Source of the DNA: Paenibacillus xerothermodurans
GTDB taxonomy: Bacteria > Bacillota > Bacilli > Paenibacillales > NBRC-103111
NCBI RefSeq assembly: GCF_002220865.2
Contig: NZ_NHRJ02000004.1
Span: 124,001 to 188,000 of the forward strand
DNA: 64,000 bases
Direction of reading: 5' to 3'
Positions within the stretch are counted from its first letter, which is position 1. Each line of letters opens with the position of its first letter. Of this stretch, positions 31,288-41,244 are shown one piece after another. The translations under genes and the position numbers were made by a program. Under the pieces are notes generated by a model. The model was not told where the DNA came from and made no database searches. It saw only the letters and a program-made list of their open reading frames with translations.

Positions 31288-33261
31288 CTACCAGCCTAAT
31301 GACTTCTTGCCGGCCTCCAGAGCCATGATGATGCGCTCCACATCATACACGCTGCCTTTCCAGGTTCCGCCGCTGACGGACTGCAAAGCCGCCCATAATC
31401 TGGTATCTGCAGGCAGCTGCGCGTCTGGCCGCATATCAGGATGAGGCTCCCGAGCCGCTAACAGGAGTGCACCCTCCTCAGGACTAAGCGGATGCTCCGC
31501 ACTGCCGACAAAATGAATGGTTCCCTCCAGCCGCCGAGTATCCACGACGATGTCAATCAAATCCCCGGTCCGTAAGCGCCCGATAGGTCCCCCGGCCAGC
31601 GCCTCAGGGCCGACATGCCCGAAACAGGCCCCGGTAGACACGCCGGAAAAACGCGCGTCGGTGATTAACGATACATACTTCCCGAAGGGCAAATGCTTCA
31701 AGGCGGAGGTTAACTGGTAGGTCTCCTCCATCCCCGTGCCGGACGGGCCGCGTCCTATCAGCACCATGATGTCGCCAGCTTGTATGCCGCCGGTCTTAAT
31801 CGCCGTTATAGCCGCCCTCTCTGTGGTAAATACCTTCGCCTGCCCGCGATGGCGGTATACGCCGTCTGCGTCCAACACCGACGGGTCGATTGACGTTGAT
31901 TTGACAACCGCTCCCTCAGGCGCGATATTGCCTGTCGGAAACGTGACGGTCGACGTCACCCCTCTTCGTTTGGCTGCATCCGGGCTCATGATCACGTCAT
32001 CCGGGTTGACGCCGTCCAACCGGGTTAGCTGCTCACGCACTTTCTGCCTGCGTTCGCTGGCCTCCCACCAATCCAGCACGGAGCCCAGTGTCTGTCCGGT
32101 AACCGTGAGGACCGACTCATCCAACAAGCCCAGCCGGCGCAGGTGGAGCATCACCTCAGGTACGCCGCCTGCGAGGAATGCCCGGACGGTTGGATGATAT
32201 TCCGGCCCGTTCGGCAGTACGCTAACCAAGCGCGGTACCTGCCGGTTCACGGCCGCCCAATCATGCACATCCGGCACCCGCAGCCCTGCGGCATGTGCGA
32301 TAGCCGGAATATGCAGCAGTAAATTGGTCGAGCCGCCAAAGGCCGCATGCACCACCATCGCGTTGCGGATCGCGCCATCCGTGAGTATGTCCCGCATGCG
32401 GAGGCCGCCCGCTTCCATTGCTGCAACGGCACGCGCCGACTGCCGGGCGGCCTCTTCCCACACCGCCTGCCCGGATGGCGCCAATGCCGAATGCGGCACC
32501 GACATGCCCATCGCCTCGGCGACCACCTGCGCCGTGGCTGCGGTGCCTAGAAACTGGCATCCGCCTCCCGGCGTGGCACACGCGCGGCAGCCTAATTCGG
32601 CGGCTTCCTCCAGCGTCATCTCGCCGCTTGCGTAACGCGCGCCGATCGTTTGGATCTTCCCTGCATCTTCCCCGTGCTCGGGCGGCAGCGTCACGCCGCC
32701 CGGAACAATGATACAGGGAAGATCATGCATCGCCGCCAAAGCGAGCATCATCGCCGGCAGGCCTTTGTCGCAGGTCGCCACGCCAATCACACCACGGCGT
32801 GTCGGGAGCGAGCGGATCAGGCGGCGGAACACGATGGCGGCGTCATTTCTATACGGCAGAGAGTCGAACATGCCTGCCGTACCTTGAGAGCGGCCGTCGC
32901 ACGGGTCGCTCACGAAGCCGGCAAACGGCACGCCGCCCATGCCGGAAATCTCCAAGGCCGCCGCCTGCATCAGCAGGCCGACCTCCCAGTGCCCTGTGTG
33001 ATAGCCGAGGGCCACTGGAGTGCCGTCTTCCCGGCGGATGCCGCCCTGCGTGCTCAGTATCAAGTACTGCTTGCCGCTCAGCCGTGCGGGGGACCAGCCC
33101 ATGCCCACATTTTGCGACAGGCCGAATAGTTCCCCGCTTGGAGCGTTCATTAGCAGGTCATGTGTAAGCGGCAGAGATCCCGCAGGGCCTGGCGCTTTGG
33201 TGCGGATGGCGTACAGGTCCTCATGCGATACGCCCATGATGTTTTGCAAAGATTGTGACAA
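31288..33261 (-). CDS. yjhG: YjhG/YagF-family D-xylonate dehydratase
   Basis: A 657-residue IlvD/Edd-type Fe-S dehydratase that closely follows E. coli YjhG over its whole length (for example [105 protein letters not shown]). The three Cys in these segments are the cluster ligands. YjhG dehydrates D-xylonate to 2-keto-3-deoxyxylonate. The TTG at 33261 is chosen because GGGAGG lies 9 nt upstream and the protein then aligns with the family start. It is followed upstream by an aldehyde dehydrogenase gene and an IclR gene on the same strand. Confidence 0.88.
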   Translation of the reverse strand: MSQSLQNIMGVSHEDLYAIRTKAPGPAGSLPLTHDLLMNAPSGELFGLSQNVGMGWSPARLSGKQYLILSTQGGIRREDGTPVALGYHTGHWEVGLLMQAAALEISGMGGVPFAGFVSDPCDGRSQGTAGMFDSLPYRNDAAIVFRRLIRSLPTRRGVIGVATCDKGLPAMMLALAAMHDLPCIIVPGGVTLPPEHGEDAGKIQTIGARYASGEMTLEEAAELGCRACATPGGGCQFLGTAATAQVVAEAMGMSVPHSALAPSGQAVWEEAARQSARAVAAMEAGGLRMRDILTDGAIRNAMVVHAAFGGSTNLLLHIPAIAHAAGLRVPDVHDWAAVNRQVPRLVSVLPNGPEYHPTVRAFLAGGVPEVMLHLRRLGLLDESVLTVTGQTLGSVLDWWEASERRQKVREQLTRLDGVNPDDVIMSPDAAKRRGVTSTVTFPTGNIAPEGAVVKSTSIDPSVLDADGVYRHRGQAKVFTTERAAITAIKTGGIQAGDIMVLIGRGPSGTGMEETYQLTSALKHLPFGKYVSLITDARFSGVSTGACFGHVGPEALAGGPIGRLRTGDLIDIVVDTRRLEGTIHFVGSAEHPLSPEEGALLLAAREPHPDMRPDAQLPADTRLWAALQSVSGGTWKGSVYDVERIIMALEAGKKSLGW

Positions 33262-33325
33262 CGCGTATAACCTCCCGGCAAGCTGCATCGCTTTTTACCA
33301 CTATAGTACTGGCACCGTCGCTGAT

Positions 33326-34792
33326 TTATGATTTAACGAATACAGTTTTGATTGAAGTGAAGAATTCGATGGCCGCCTGGCCCTGTTCACGGGAATGGGA
33401 GCTCGACTGCTTCATGCCGCCAAACGGTGCTTGCAGTTCAACGCCGGCTGTCTCTGCGTTAACACGTACAAGACCTGCTTCCATATCTTCAATAAACGAC
33501 AATAAATTCGAGATGCTGGACGTATAAATGGAAGCGCTCAGTCCAAAATCAACATCATTTGCTATTTCAATCGCCTGCTCTAATGTATCTACCTTGATCA
33601 AAGCCAGCACCGGCCCGAAAATTTCTTCCTGCGCAATCGTCATTGACGGTTTTACGTTGTCAAACACCGTTGGGGTGACGTAGAAACCGTCCGCCAAGCC
33701 GGCGTCATCCGGCCGGTTTCCGCCATGCAGCAGCTCCGCGCCTTCATCGATCCCTTTTTGGATATATGACATTACGGTTTGCAGCTGGTTCTCATTCGCG
33801 CACGGTCCCATCCAGCTCTCGCCTTGAAGACCGTCGCCGACCGTGATCGATTGGACCTTATCCAGCAGCTTTTGTTTGAATTCATCGTATACAGCGCTCT
33901 GCACGATCACCCGGCTCGTTGCCGTGCATTTTTGTCCAGTCGACCGGAGGCCGCCGCTGATCGTACCTTCCACGGCCAAGTCCAGGTCGGCATCCGCTGC
34001 GATGATGACCGGGTTTTTGCCGCCCATCTCCAATTGGTACTTGGCGCCTCTGGCGAGCGCTGCCTGCCCCACCTGCTTGCCGACCTGGTTGGAGCCGGTG
34101 AACGTGATTCCGTTGACATCCGGATGCTCCGCCAGCCCTTGGCCGATGACCGAGCCTTTCCCCGTCACCATATTAACTACACCTGCAGGGAATCCGGCTT
34201 CGACAAAGCACTCAATGACCTTTGCCGCCGTGACAGCGGTTTCTTGAGCAGGCTTCAGCACCACTGTATTGCCATAGATTAATGCGGGAGCCATCTTCCA
34301 AATCGGAATGGCTACCGGAAAATTCCAAGGCGAAATAACACCGACCACACCAAGCGGCACGCGAGTCGTAAACATCAATGCCTCGCTGTCGGTCGACGGA
34401 ATAACATCTCCGATCTTACGCATCCCTTCGCCCGCATAGTAGCGCAGGATAGCGATACCCCGTGCGGTTTCACCTTTGGCTTCAGGCAGCGTTTTGCCCA
34501 TTTCACGGGTCATCGTCTCGGCAATTTCATCGAGCCGCTTCTCCATCGCACTCGCCGCTTTGTACAAGAAATCTCCCCTGGCCGAGCCCGCCAATTTTCT
34601 CCATGCTTTGTGCGCTTGCTTAGCGCTTTGTACGGCATGATCGAGATCCTGCGCCGTGGATACCTGCACGTAGCCAACCGTTTCATTCCGGTTAGCCGGA
34701 CTGATGCTGGCCGCGGTTTCTCCGCTGGCAGACGCGCTCCACTCCCCGTTTATGTAGTTCAAGTACGTTGGTGCTTTCAGTGCTGTAGACAT
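33326..34792 (-). CDS. aldehyde dehydrogenase, 2-oxoglutarate-semialdehyde type
   Basis: A 488-residue NAD(P)+-dependent aldehyde dehydrogenase close to B. subtilis GucD/YcbD. NAD site: [11 protein letters not shown] and FTGSNQVG; catalytic Glu in LEMGGKNPV; catalytic Cys in [11 protein letters not shown]; the EEIFGPVL motif follows. Such enzymes oxidise 2-oxoglutarate semialdehyde in glucarate or pentonate (Weimberg-type) pathways, which fits the adjacent xylonate dehydratase; the glycolaldehyde of the Dahms route is an alternative substrate. The ATG at 34792 has GGGAGG 8 nt upstream. It is 64 bp upstream of the dehydratase gene in the same direction, and a cre lies in its promoter region. 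Confidence 0.88.
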   Translation of the reverse strand: MSTALKAPTYLNYINGEWSASASGETAASISPANRNETVGYVQVSTAQDLDHAVQSAKQAHKAWRKLAGSARGDFLYKAASAMEKRLDEIAETMTREMGKTLPEAKGETARGIAILRYYAGEGMRKIGDVIPSTDSEALMFTTRVPLGVVGVISPWNFPVAIPIWKMAPALIYGNTVVLKPAQETAVTAAKVIECFVEAGFPAGVVNMVTGKGSVIGQGLAEHPDVNGITFTGSNQVGKQVGQAALARGAKYQLEMGGKNPVIIAADADLDLAVEGTISGGLRSTGQKCTATSRVIVQSAVYDEFKQKLLDKVQSITVGDGLQGESWMGPCANENQLQTVMSYIQKGIDEGAELLHGGNRPDDAGLADGFYVTPTVFDNVKPSMTIAQEEIFGPVLALIKVDTLEQAIEIANDVDFGLSASIYTSSISNLLSFIEDMEAGLVRVNAETAGVELQAPFGGMKQSSSHSREQGQAAIEFFTSIKTVFVKS

Positions 34793-34917
34793 GTCCATTC
34801 CTCCCAAATTTGATATAAGTGTTTATGTGAATTGGTTGGTGAAAACGACGTTTGACTTGGATGCAGCCAGTGGAGCATGAAGAAAGATGATACCGTTTGC
34901 AATAAGCGGTGCAAGAT

Positions 34918-34931
34918 TGAAAGCGTTTGCT
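34918..34931 (-). promoter_or_regulatory. catabolite-responsive element (cre) upstream of the sugar-acid operon
   Basis: TGAAAGCGTTTGCT matches the CcpA consensus TGWAARCGYTWNCW at every position. It sits about 125 bp before the aldehyde dehydrogenase start, so glucose repression by CcpA is likely. The rest of the gap 34793-35149 has a short inverted ACCG/CGGT pair (34892-34910) and no gene. Confidence 0.75.
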
Positions 34932-35149
34932 AGATTTAGACGAAAAACCGCAGCTTTGCTTTACGACAATAACTGTGCGTGACCTGCCGCGCTATCCTCT
35001 TAATCCTCTCATAATACGAAATTTTAATCAACTTCAGGGGTGATTTCACCTCATCGGCAAATCCCTGTTCGGTATGAACGGACTTCATGGGTGGTCGCAC
35101 CAGATGCAAGACCTGACGTCTAATTCGGTATACTGTCCTCCCCCGCCAC

Positions 35150-35917
35150 CTACCCCTGCAGCCCTCGGTATCCCAACAGCTGCGATATGTGGGCTGTCTC
35201 GCCGATCAATAGAGCGATATGCTGCTGAAACTGTTCGTCATCCACGCCGGACAGCATCGTCGACACGCTCATCGCCGCAACGACTTCACCGGCATGGTTA
35301 AAGATGGGAGCAGCTGCGCACCTCACGCCGGGCTCGTTCTCCTGATCGTCCACCGCATAGCCTTGCTCGCGCACTTTGGCCAACTCGCGTACGAAGCTGT
35401 GCTTATCGGGAAGAGTGTGCGGCGTTTGCTGCACGTATTGATATCCCTGCAGCAGCAGCTCCGCCTCTTCCGGCCGGCGAAAAGCGGCGAGTATTTTGCC
35501 GGACGCACTGCTGTGCAAAGGCACCCTCCGCCCGATACGCGAATAACGTATGGCCGCTTTCATGCCTTCCACCTTGTCGATATAGACCCCGTCTGTGCCG
35601 TCCAATATGACCAAATGGGTCGTTTGCCCCGTTTGGGCGGACAAGGCCATCAAATGCTTGCGAGCCTGTGCGCGGATATCCATGCCCTGCAGCAGCAGCT
35701 GGCCCTTTTCCAGAAGCGTTAAACCCAGGCGATACTTGCCGCTTTCCGCGTCCTGATCGACATATCCATGCATCTGCAAAGTCTTTAGCAGCGAATGGAC
35801 TGTGCTTTTATGAAGGCCGATGCGAGCGCTGATTTCCGTGATTTTCAACTCCGTGGTGTGCTCGTCGAACAAATTCAGAATGTTTAACGCGCGGTCTAAT
35901 GATTGTATGATGGGCAT
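35150..35917 (-). CDS. IclR-family transcriptional regulator
   Basis: 255 residues. The N-terminal winged helix (IQSLDRALNILNLFDEH, ITEISARIGLHKSTVHSLLKTL, then the wing KYRLGLTLLEKG) is followed by the IclR effector domain (about 85-250) with LVILDGTDGVYIDKVEG, RIGRRVPLHSSASGKILAAF and RCAAAPIFNHAGEVVAAMSVS. The Cys and polar residues there form the ligand site. It lies upstream of, and in the same direction as, the dehydrogenase and dehydratase genes, and is the probable controller of xylonate use, as IclR proteins often sense sugar acids. SD AAGGAG precedes the start. Confidence 0.9.
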   Translation of the reverse strand: MPIIQSLDRALNILNLFDEHTTELKITEISARIGLHKSTVHSLLKTLQMHGYVDQDAESGKYRLGLTLLEKGQLLLQGMDIRAQARKHLMALSAQTGQTTHLVILDGTDGVYIDKVEGMKAAIRYSRIGRRVPLHSSASGKILAAFRRPEEAELLLQGYQYVQQTPHTLPDKHSFVRELAKVREQGYAVDDQENEPGVRCAAAPIFNHAGEVVAAMSVSTMLSGVDDEQFQQHIALLIGETAHISQLLGYRGLQG

Positions 35918-36184
35918 GGTCGGCTCCTTACATGGCTGGGCCTGCGGTGCAGATCCCGACTCAGTATTACATTATAAAACGAGTGACGATATTACTAAAC
36001 AGCTTACCACTCTATTTTAAACCCAAACTCTGGTAAAGACAACTCTCTTTTCATTGAACGGTGGGATTTTTGTCGGACGCTGCGCCAAAATTATTAGATC
36101 TCGCCACACGACCAGTGTTTGCATAGGCCAATAGGAATTGGGTTACATTGAAGATACAAAATACTAGCAGTGGGGAAGTTTACT

Positions 36185-37621
36185 ATGCAGGCAGACAAAC
36201 ACGACGACAACATGACCAAAAAATTACAGTGGTGGCAGCTGTCGCTGCTCGGTGTGGCGTGCACCATCGGGACGGGTTACTTCCTCGGGGCAAGTATAGC
36301 GATTACAATCGCCGGACCTGCCGTGTTGATCTCCTTTGTCTTAGCCGCCCTGGGCACATATATCGTGTATGATATGCTCGCCACCATGACAGCGGAGGAC
36401 CCGCTCAAGGGATCTTTTCGCTCCTATGAAAAAAAAGCCTACGGCCGTTGGGCTGGCTTCAGCAGCGGTTGGGGCTATTGGAGCTCGGAGCTGCTCATCA
36501 TGGGCAGCCAGATGGCGGCGCTGTCGCTGTTCACCCGGCTGTGGTTTCCGAATGTACCGATGTGGATATTCGCGTCCTGCTACGCTGTTCTTGCCTTAAT
36601 TATCGTTATGGTAGGGACCAAAGGGTTTGAACGGATGGAAAATCTCTTCGCCGTTGTGAAAATTGCAGCTATCATTATGTTCCTGGTGATCGCGTCCGCC
36701 GCCCTCATGGGTTGGATAGGCGAAGGAACTCAGCCTGCAAGGTTTCCGGTGGATGAATTTTTCACAGCAGGCGTGCTGGGACTTTGGTCCTCGCTGATTT
36801 TCGCATTTTATGCTTTCGGCGGGATAGAAATTATGGGCTTGATGGCGATGCGGCTGCGCGATCCCAAGCAGGCCCCCAAAGCCGGCAAAATTATGCTCAT
36901 AACGCTCGGCGTGATCTATGTTATCTCCCTTACACTTGCACTCATGCTCATCCCGTGGACCCTGATACATTCCAAGGAAAGCCCCTTCGTTCTAGCGCTC
37001 AACGGCTACGACGTCGCCTTTGTCCCGCATCTCTTTAACGCCGTGTTCATTATCGCCGGATTTTCTACACTGGTGGCGTCGTTGTTTGCGGTCACCACGA
37101 TACTTGTCACGCTCGCTGACGATGGGGACGCGCCTGCATATTTCGCCCACCGGGGTGAGAAAAAGCTACCGCTGCGGGCCGTGGGGCTCACCACCGCAGG
37201 GCTTCTCGTGTCCATTCTAATGGCGCTCCTGCTGCCGGAACGCCTATATGAATATGTTACCACGGCTGCGGGATTGATGCTGCTGTACAACTGGTTTTTC
37301 ATATTGGTCACCTCGGGACGGATCCTTCGGCTCTCCGCATGGGGCAAGACCAAACGCTTCACAGGCATGACTCTGATCGTGCTTGCCGTAAGCGGTGCTG
37401 TCCTCCATGCGACCAGCCGGCCAGGCTTCTTTATCAGTTTGGCATTTGTGCTGATTATCGGGGTGGTGACGATCATTATGCACCGTCGATGGGAACGCGA
37501 AGCGAGTGAATCAAGAGCCAGCGAAAATCAGCTTATAAGCCTCCAATCCGAAATAGCAGCCAAATCCGATCAACGACATCCCGGAGACCGCCGAGATGGC
37601 AACAAGCATCCCGCCCGTTAA
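36185..37621 (+). CDS. APC-superfamily amino acid permease
   Basis: A 478-residue transporter with 12 predicted membrane helices. The first helix (LSLLGVACTIGTGYFLGAS) has the unwound GxG motif of APC carriers, and KGFERMENLFAVVKI and FYAFGGIEIMGLMA match the amino acid transporter family (GABA/lysine permease-like, YbgF/YdgF type). It imports amino acids with H+. The start at 36185 follows GGGGAAG. The last 37 codons (after MHRRWERE) run antisense to the end of the convergent LysE gene by 111 bp and are polar and Arg-rich, unlike usual family ends. The original stop may have been lost. Confidence 0.87.
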   Translation: MQADKHDDNMTKKLQWWQLSLLGVACTIGTGYFLGASIAITIAGPAVLISFVLAALGTYIVYDMLATMTAEDPLKGSFRSYEKKAYGRWAGFSSGWGYWSSELLIMGSQMAALSLFTRLWFPNVPMWIFASCYAVLALIIVMVGTKGFERMENLFAVVKIAAIIMFLVIASAALMGWIGEGTQPARFPVDEFFTAGVLGLWSSLIFAFYAFGGIEIMGLMAMRLRDPKQAPKAGKIMLITLGVIYVISLTLALMLIPWTLIHSKESPFVLALNGYDVAFVPHLFNAVFIIAGFSTLVASLFAVTTILVTLADDGDAPAYFAHRGEKKLPLRAVGLTTAGLLVSILMALLLPERLYEYVTTAAGLMLLYNWFFILVTSGRILRLSAWGKTKRFTGMTLIVLAVSGAVLHATSRPGFFISLAFVLIIGVVTIIMHRRWEREASESRASENQLISLQSEIAAKSDQRHPGDRRDGNKHPAR

Positions 37622-38143
37622 GAGCCTCCGGAACGTACTGGCAATGCCGGCCATTACCAAGTCCCAGAGCAGGATGCCGGACACGATGGCGCCACTGTAC
37701 AAAAGCAGCTCATTCCTCCCGTACGAGGCGGCAGCATTGGCGAGCACCGAACCGTAAATGCCAAGCCAGAACAGAATGGTGAGCGGATTGGATAACGACA
37801 TAAAAAAGCCTGAGAGGAACGACTTGAATAACGTATCCTGGACGCTTCGGCTCTCGATCATCACGTCCCGCGCTTTTAACAAACTTGCCACACCCGCGTA
37901 TATCAGGACGAAGGAACCGAACAGCCAAAGAAACGTTTTCATATAAAAGTTGTCCAAGAAATGCACCACACCGAGATAAACCATTACCATATAGAGCACA
38001 TCGGCGAACATGGCCCCGACCCCGACGAGCCACGCATGCCAGAACCCGGCCCGGATACCTTTATCCAACTGGGCTGCGTTAATAGGTCCGATCGGAGCCG
38101 CTAAAGACAAACCCAAAAAGACATAACCGATTATTACGCTCAC
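37511..38143 (-). CDS. LysE/RhtB-family amino acid exporter
   Basis: A 210-residue membrane protein with six hydrophobic helices. The LysE signature is at the N-terminus: GYVFLGLSLAAPIGPINAAQ, followed by GIRAGFWHAWLVGVGAMFAD. The middle has SGFFMSLSNPLTILFWLGIYG, the conserved NP helix. It exports basic or neutral amino acids. The GTG at 38143 is the family start, with GGGGAG about 12 nt upstream; the long open frame upstream is non-coding. It overlaps the convergent permease gene by 111 bp, so the two transcripts are antisense at their 3' ends. Confidence 0.87.
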   Translation of the reverse strand: MSVIIGYVFLGLSLAAPIGPINAAQLDKGIRAGFWHAWLVGVGAMFADVLYMVMVYLGVVHFLDNFYMKTFLWLFGSFVLIYAGVASLLKARDVMIESRSVQDTLFKSFLSGFFMSLSNPLTILFWLGIYGSVLANAAASYGRNELLLYSGAIVSGILLWDLVMAGIASTFRRLLTGGMLVAISAVSGMSLIGFGCYFGLEAYKLIFAGS

Positions 38144-38258
38144 TGTGCATACAACTCCCCGAGGCATTAGTTTCGGCTGGCGCCTGCTTGTACCTAATCT
38201 ATGCACGGGAAGCTGCTTGTACGACCAAAGAATACATCTTGCACTGAAAATAGTTTTC

Positions 38259-38516
38259 TCACCACGAATCGAGAAATTCCGCGTTGACTCCGCCCTGTTT
38301 TTGCAGCTTATCGATCTGCGCGCAGATGTCATGCTGCCATTCGGTATCCTTCGACATAGAAGCCAATAAGGATTGATTGTAAAGTCCGGCCAGCTTTCTG
38401 GCGAACACCGCGTTATAATGCAAACACGCATTCATTTCGGATTGCTCGTCCTCGGACAAAGCCCGCTTTTGTTGAATCGTCCATAATTCCGCTAATCGCC
38501 AATGCACCGACAGCAT
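38259..38516 (-). CDS. small hypothetical protein (85 aa)
   Basis: A soluble, helical, mildly acidic protein (start MLSVHWRLAELWTIQQKRAL, then SEDEQSEMNACLHYNAVF). Comparable short proteins occur in Paenibacillus, but no function is known to me. GGGGGAACC precedes the ATG at good spacing. It is on the same strand as LysE, 115 bp upstream of it. Confidence 0.65.
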   Translation of the reverse strand: MLSVHWRLAELWTIQQKRALSEDEQSEMNACLHYNAVFARKLAGLYNQSLLASMSKDTEWQHDICAQIDKLQKQGGVNAEFLDSW

Positions 38517-38604
38517 GTCTGGTTCCCCCTATTGTGCGCCATTGGTTTCTAGCAGCTATTATGGGCAGCCGGCACGAGGTTTACACGTAATCATTAACAC
38601 AATT

Positions 38605-38633
38605 GGAAAAAAGGAACGGTTCGGACCGTTCCT
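38605..38633 (-). terminator. intrinsic terminator after the csbD-like remnant
   Basis: AGGAACGGT-CCGA-ACCGTTCCT is a perfect 9-bp stem followed on the minus strand by TTTTTTCC. It lies 29 bp past the end of the frameshifted CsbD-like gene. Confidence 0.85.
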
Positions 38634-38661
38634 GCGTACCGCTAATGCGGCGCTGCGCATT

Positions 38662-38860
38662 TCAGTGGCGCGCATACCACTCCTTGTAATCCCTCACCAC
38701 AGATGCTGAAGAATACCCGTACCGTTTGTGAAATTTACCAAGCTGCTTTTCCTTATCCATCCTCAATCAGATCCAGATCCTCATACATCATCACGCCCCA
38801 CTGCTTTTGCGCCTTGTGTTTGATTTGCTTCCAATTGCCTCTCAGCAGCTTGCCTGCCAT
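38662..38860 (-). pseudogene. CsbD-family general-stress protein gene with a single-base frameshift
   Basis: The minus strand from 38860 reads MAGKLLRGNWKQIKHKAQKQ, then WGVMMYEDLDLIEDG and a stop. Shifting one base at about 38755 continues as KEKQLGKFHKRYGYSSASVV and RDYKEWYARH before a second stop at 38662. Together this is the full CsbD pattern (W-K-Q-x-K, W-G-x-x-x-x-x-D-L, G-K-x-x-x-x-Y-G). AAGGAGTGACACGC precedes the ATG, and a terminator follows, so an intact gene existed recently. A sequencing error is the alternative explanation. CsbD proteins are stress-induced and of unknown mechanism. Confidence 0.75.
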
Positions 38861-38960
38861 GCGTGTCACTCCTTCTATCGATGATGGGATTTATTACCCG
38901 GTTCTGGAGTAATTAAACAACTGGCGGCTGCCGCGATTTATGTGCAGGTACATGTGGCAT

Positions 38961-40361
38961 TCAGCGCGCAGCCTCAAGCCAATGAAAAGGGGTCGTATCG
39001 AAAAAAAGATCGGGATTGACGGGCACGTTATGCGCCCAAAACGTAAAATGCAGATGGGGACCGGTCGAAAACCCCGTAGACCCGACCAGGCCGATAATGT
39101 CACCTTGTTTCACACGATCGCCTGCTTTTACCCGCAATTCCGACAAATGCGCATACTGGCTGAAGAGATGCATGCCATGATCGATATATACTGCATTGCC
39201 GGTAAGGTATATGTTTTCCGCCAATACGACCACGCCGTCATTCGCAGCTTTCACCGGGGTGCCCTGCTTTGCGGCAAGGTCGAGCGCCATGTGGCTGCTG
39301 TCCAGCCTGCCGTTGACATAACGGGTGTAACCGAACGGTGTTGTCAGTACCCCTTCAACAGGCTTCATGAAGGGACCGCTGAACAAAAACTCAGGCATGG
39401 ATGTGCTTCTGGCCCGATCAATTTTCTTCTGATCAGCTTGAATCCGCTGTATGTCCTGTCTCATACTCTCCATTTGCTTGGTCACTTTCAGATGCTGCGT
39501 ATCAAACTTTTTGTCCTTAACAGTAAGTTCCTGATCGCCGATGGCATAGGTGCCCGGCTTCGTCTTCATCGGCACGGGCAGATAGGTGAAATAACCGGCG
39601 CCGAACGTCTGGAGCTCATAAGACTTGCCCTGCCACTCGAGCGCTCCCGGCGACCGGTGGCGGACCAGTATAATATCTCCCGGAGCGGCAGTTGACGGCA
39701 TTAGCATCCAATCCGACTGGATCGCCTGCCGCGCGGTCTGACTGTCAGGGTAATACGCAGCCTCGTGCCGTATGCTCTGCATCCGCAAACGCTCCGCCGC
39801 TAGCCCTTGCACGGCTTCGGCGCTGCTAGCATGACCCCATGTTTGTCCGCCGTCGGCGGTTACCCATAATGGTACCTGTTGCGCGGATTGTACCGCAGCT
39901 TCTGTGAGCGCCCATCCGACGTTAGCGGTAAGAAATTGCGCTTTCTTGACCTTGTACTGCTTGGATTCGACAGTAATGGTGTCGGGGCTTGGCAGGCGGC
40001 CTGCCATCCACGGCAGCATGCCATCGGGCACTGCTGCCGGTGGTGCAGGAATAGCGGGCATGTCCGCATCCATCCAATGCGCTCCTCCATCCTCCGTGTG
40101 CATTACTGCATCGTGATACGCCAGCCAGCCGATTTCAAAATCATCCATGCGAAAGTCGATAGGCTGTCTGACAGCTTCAGCAGAAGCCTGCGTCGGTTCA
40201 CTTGGCATTGGTGCTGGGGGAGAAAGACCAGGCATGTGCACGAACCAAAGCAATAGCAGCATCAGCATAAATATGAGTACAGCCACCAAGAGCACAGAAG
40301 CCAGGCGCGGCCTTCTTTTGCGTGGCGCTACGGAACGCTCGCATGGTTTACGCAGTTCCAT
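38961..40361 (-). CDS. membrane-anchored M23 (LytM-type) metallopeptidase
   Basis: 466 residues. A basic N-terminus and one membrane helix (SVLLVAVLIFMLMLLLLWFV, 22-41) anchor the protein facing out. A large middle region (about 70-330) holds Trp-rich segments such as DAVMHTEDGGAHWMD and VPLWVTADGGQTWG, which look like BNR/sialidase-type repeats, then a helical linker. The M23 domain (about 335-455) has the zinc ligands in SSHMALDLA (H-x-x-x-D) and GPHLHFTFW (H-x-H). It is a predicted DD-endopeptidase acting on wall cross-links. It lies 17 bp from the upstream CPBP gene, so both may be one unit. Confidence 0.87.
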   Translation of the reverse strand: MELRKPCERSVAPRKRRPRLASVLLVAVLIFMLMLLLLWFVHMPGLSPPAPMPSEPTQASAEAVRQPIDFRMDDFEIGWLAYHDAVMHTEDGGAHWMDADMPAIPAPPAAVPDGMLPWMAGRLPSPDTITVESKQYKVKKAQFLTANVGWALTEAAVQSAQQVPLWVTADGGQTWGHASSAEAVQGLAAERLRMQSIRHEAAYYPDSQTARQAIQSDWMLMPSTAAPGDIILVRHRSPGALEWQGKSYELQTFGAGYFTYLPVPMKTKPGTYAIGDQELTVKDKKFDTQHLKVTKQMESMRQDIQRIQADQKKIDRARSTSMPEFLFSGPFMKPVEGVLTTPFGYTRYVNGRLDSSHMALDLAAKQGTPVKAANDGVVVLAENIYLTGNAVYIDHGMHLFSQYAHLSELRVKAGDRVKQGDIIGLVGSTGFSTGPHLHFTFWAHNVPVNPDLFFDTTPFHWLEAAR

Positions 40362-40378
40362 TTTTCAATAGCCTCCGC

Positions 40379-41053
40379 TCAATATAAGAATTTAAAATAC
40401 ACCAGCATAATGCCAACGTCGGCGAGAATGTGGCTCACAATTGAACCGAGAAGGGAATCCGACTTGTGACGCAGCCAGCCCCAGAAAACGCCTGCGATAA
40501 ACACGGGAATGACGGCTAACACGTTGAAAGGCCAGTGAAACATTGGGACCAGCAAAAACAAATGGTAGAGGCTGTAACATATGGATGTGATCAGAATTGC
40601 GTTCATAATGCCCATGGTTCGACGCAGTTTACTTAACATATAACCGCGCCAATATATCTCCTCCAAAAACGGGTTGATGACGATCAATACGGTTGCGAGT
40701 GCAATAACATACGCGCCTGAAAAATGCCATTCAAGAAGTAAAGCACGTAACTCATCCTGATCGAAAAACTGTTCTTGCAGCAAGCTCAATGTGCCGGTGA
40801 TGACAAACATAAAAATAATCCCTGCTATCACGCCATACAGCATGTTTCTGCTTTTGAATTCGACCGCGAATTCGGCGCACGCCTCTCCAAACGTACGACG
40901 GTTATAAAGCATCAACTCTATAAAAGGAACGCTCAATAGAAAACCGTAAAACAACAAAAACGTCACAGGCACGCTATGTAAAATATTCCAGCCCAGCAGC
41001 AGCATTGCTGTGGGAGCGAGACATAAGAAGACGACGTTCAAGCCTCTCACCAT
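40379..41053 (-). CDS. CPBP-family intramembrane metalloprotease
   Basis: About 224 residues with six to seven membrane helices. The CAAX protease/bacteriocin-processing family motifs are present: EEIYWRGYML (the catalytic EE-x-x-x-R), the following His-bearing helix (YSLYHLFLL), and SIVSHILADVGI. Such proteases cleave membrane-embedded peptides; in bacteria they serve in processing and immunity. The start is uncertain: the frame is open to 41086, and the internal ATG at 41053 has no strong SD. It ends just before the M23 gene. Confidence 0.8.
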   Translation of the reverse strand: MVRGLNVVFLCLAPTAMLLLGWNILHSVPVTFLLFYGFLLSVPFIELMLYNRRTFGEACAEFAVEFKSRNMLYGVIAGIIFMFVITGTLSLLQEQFFDQDELRALLLEWHFSGAYVIALATVLIVINPFLEEIYWRGYMLSKLRRTMGIMNAILITSICYSLYHLFLLVPMFHWPFNVLAVIPVFIAGVFWGWLRHKSDSLLGSIVSHILADVGIMLVYFKFLY

Positions 41054-41165
41054 ACTCTCATCGATTGTTGCCTCCTCATAAGCCACATTGTAAGTGATGA
41101 CTCAGCGGGCGGGCTAGTATTATTTTGGTCAAATTCCTTATTTTATACGAAAAACCTTTTATTAA

Positions 41166-41240
41166 TATAAAAAACACCGCTCCAAGAGCACTGGGAATCG
41201 CCGGTCTCGGCAAATTACCAATTTCTGGATGGTGTTCTGT
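41166..41240 (-). terminator. probable terminator of the solute-binding protein gene
   Basis: AACACC-x-TCC-type arms (AACACCATCC on the minus strand) pair with GGAGCGGTGTT across a loop of about 45 nt, followed by TTTTTTATAT. The long loop lowers certainty. Confidence 0.45.
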
Positions 41241-41244
41241 ACAG

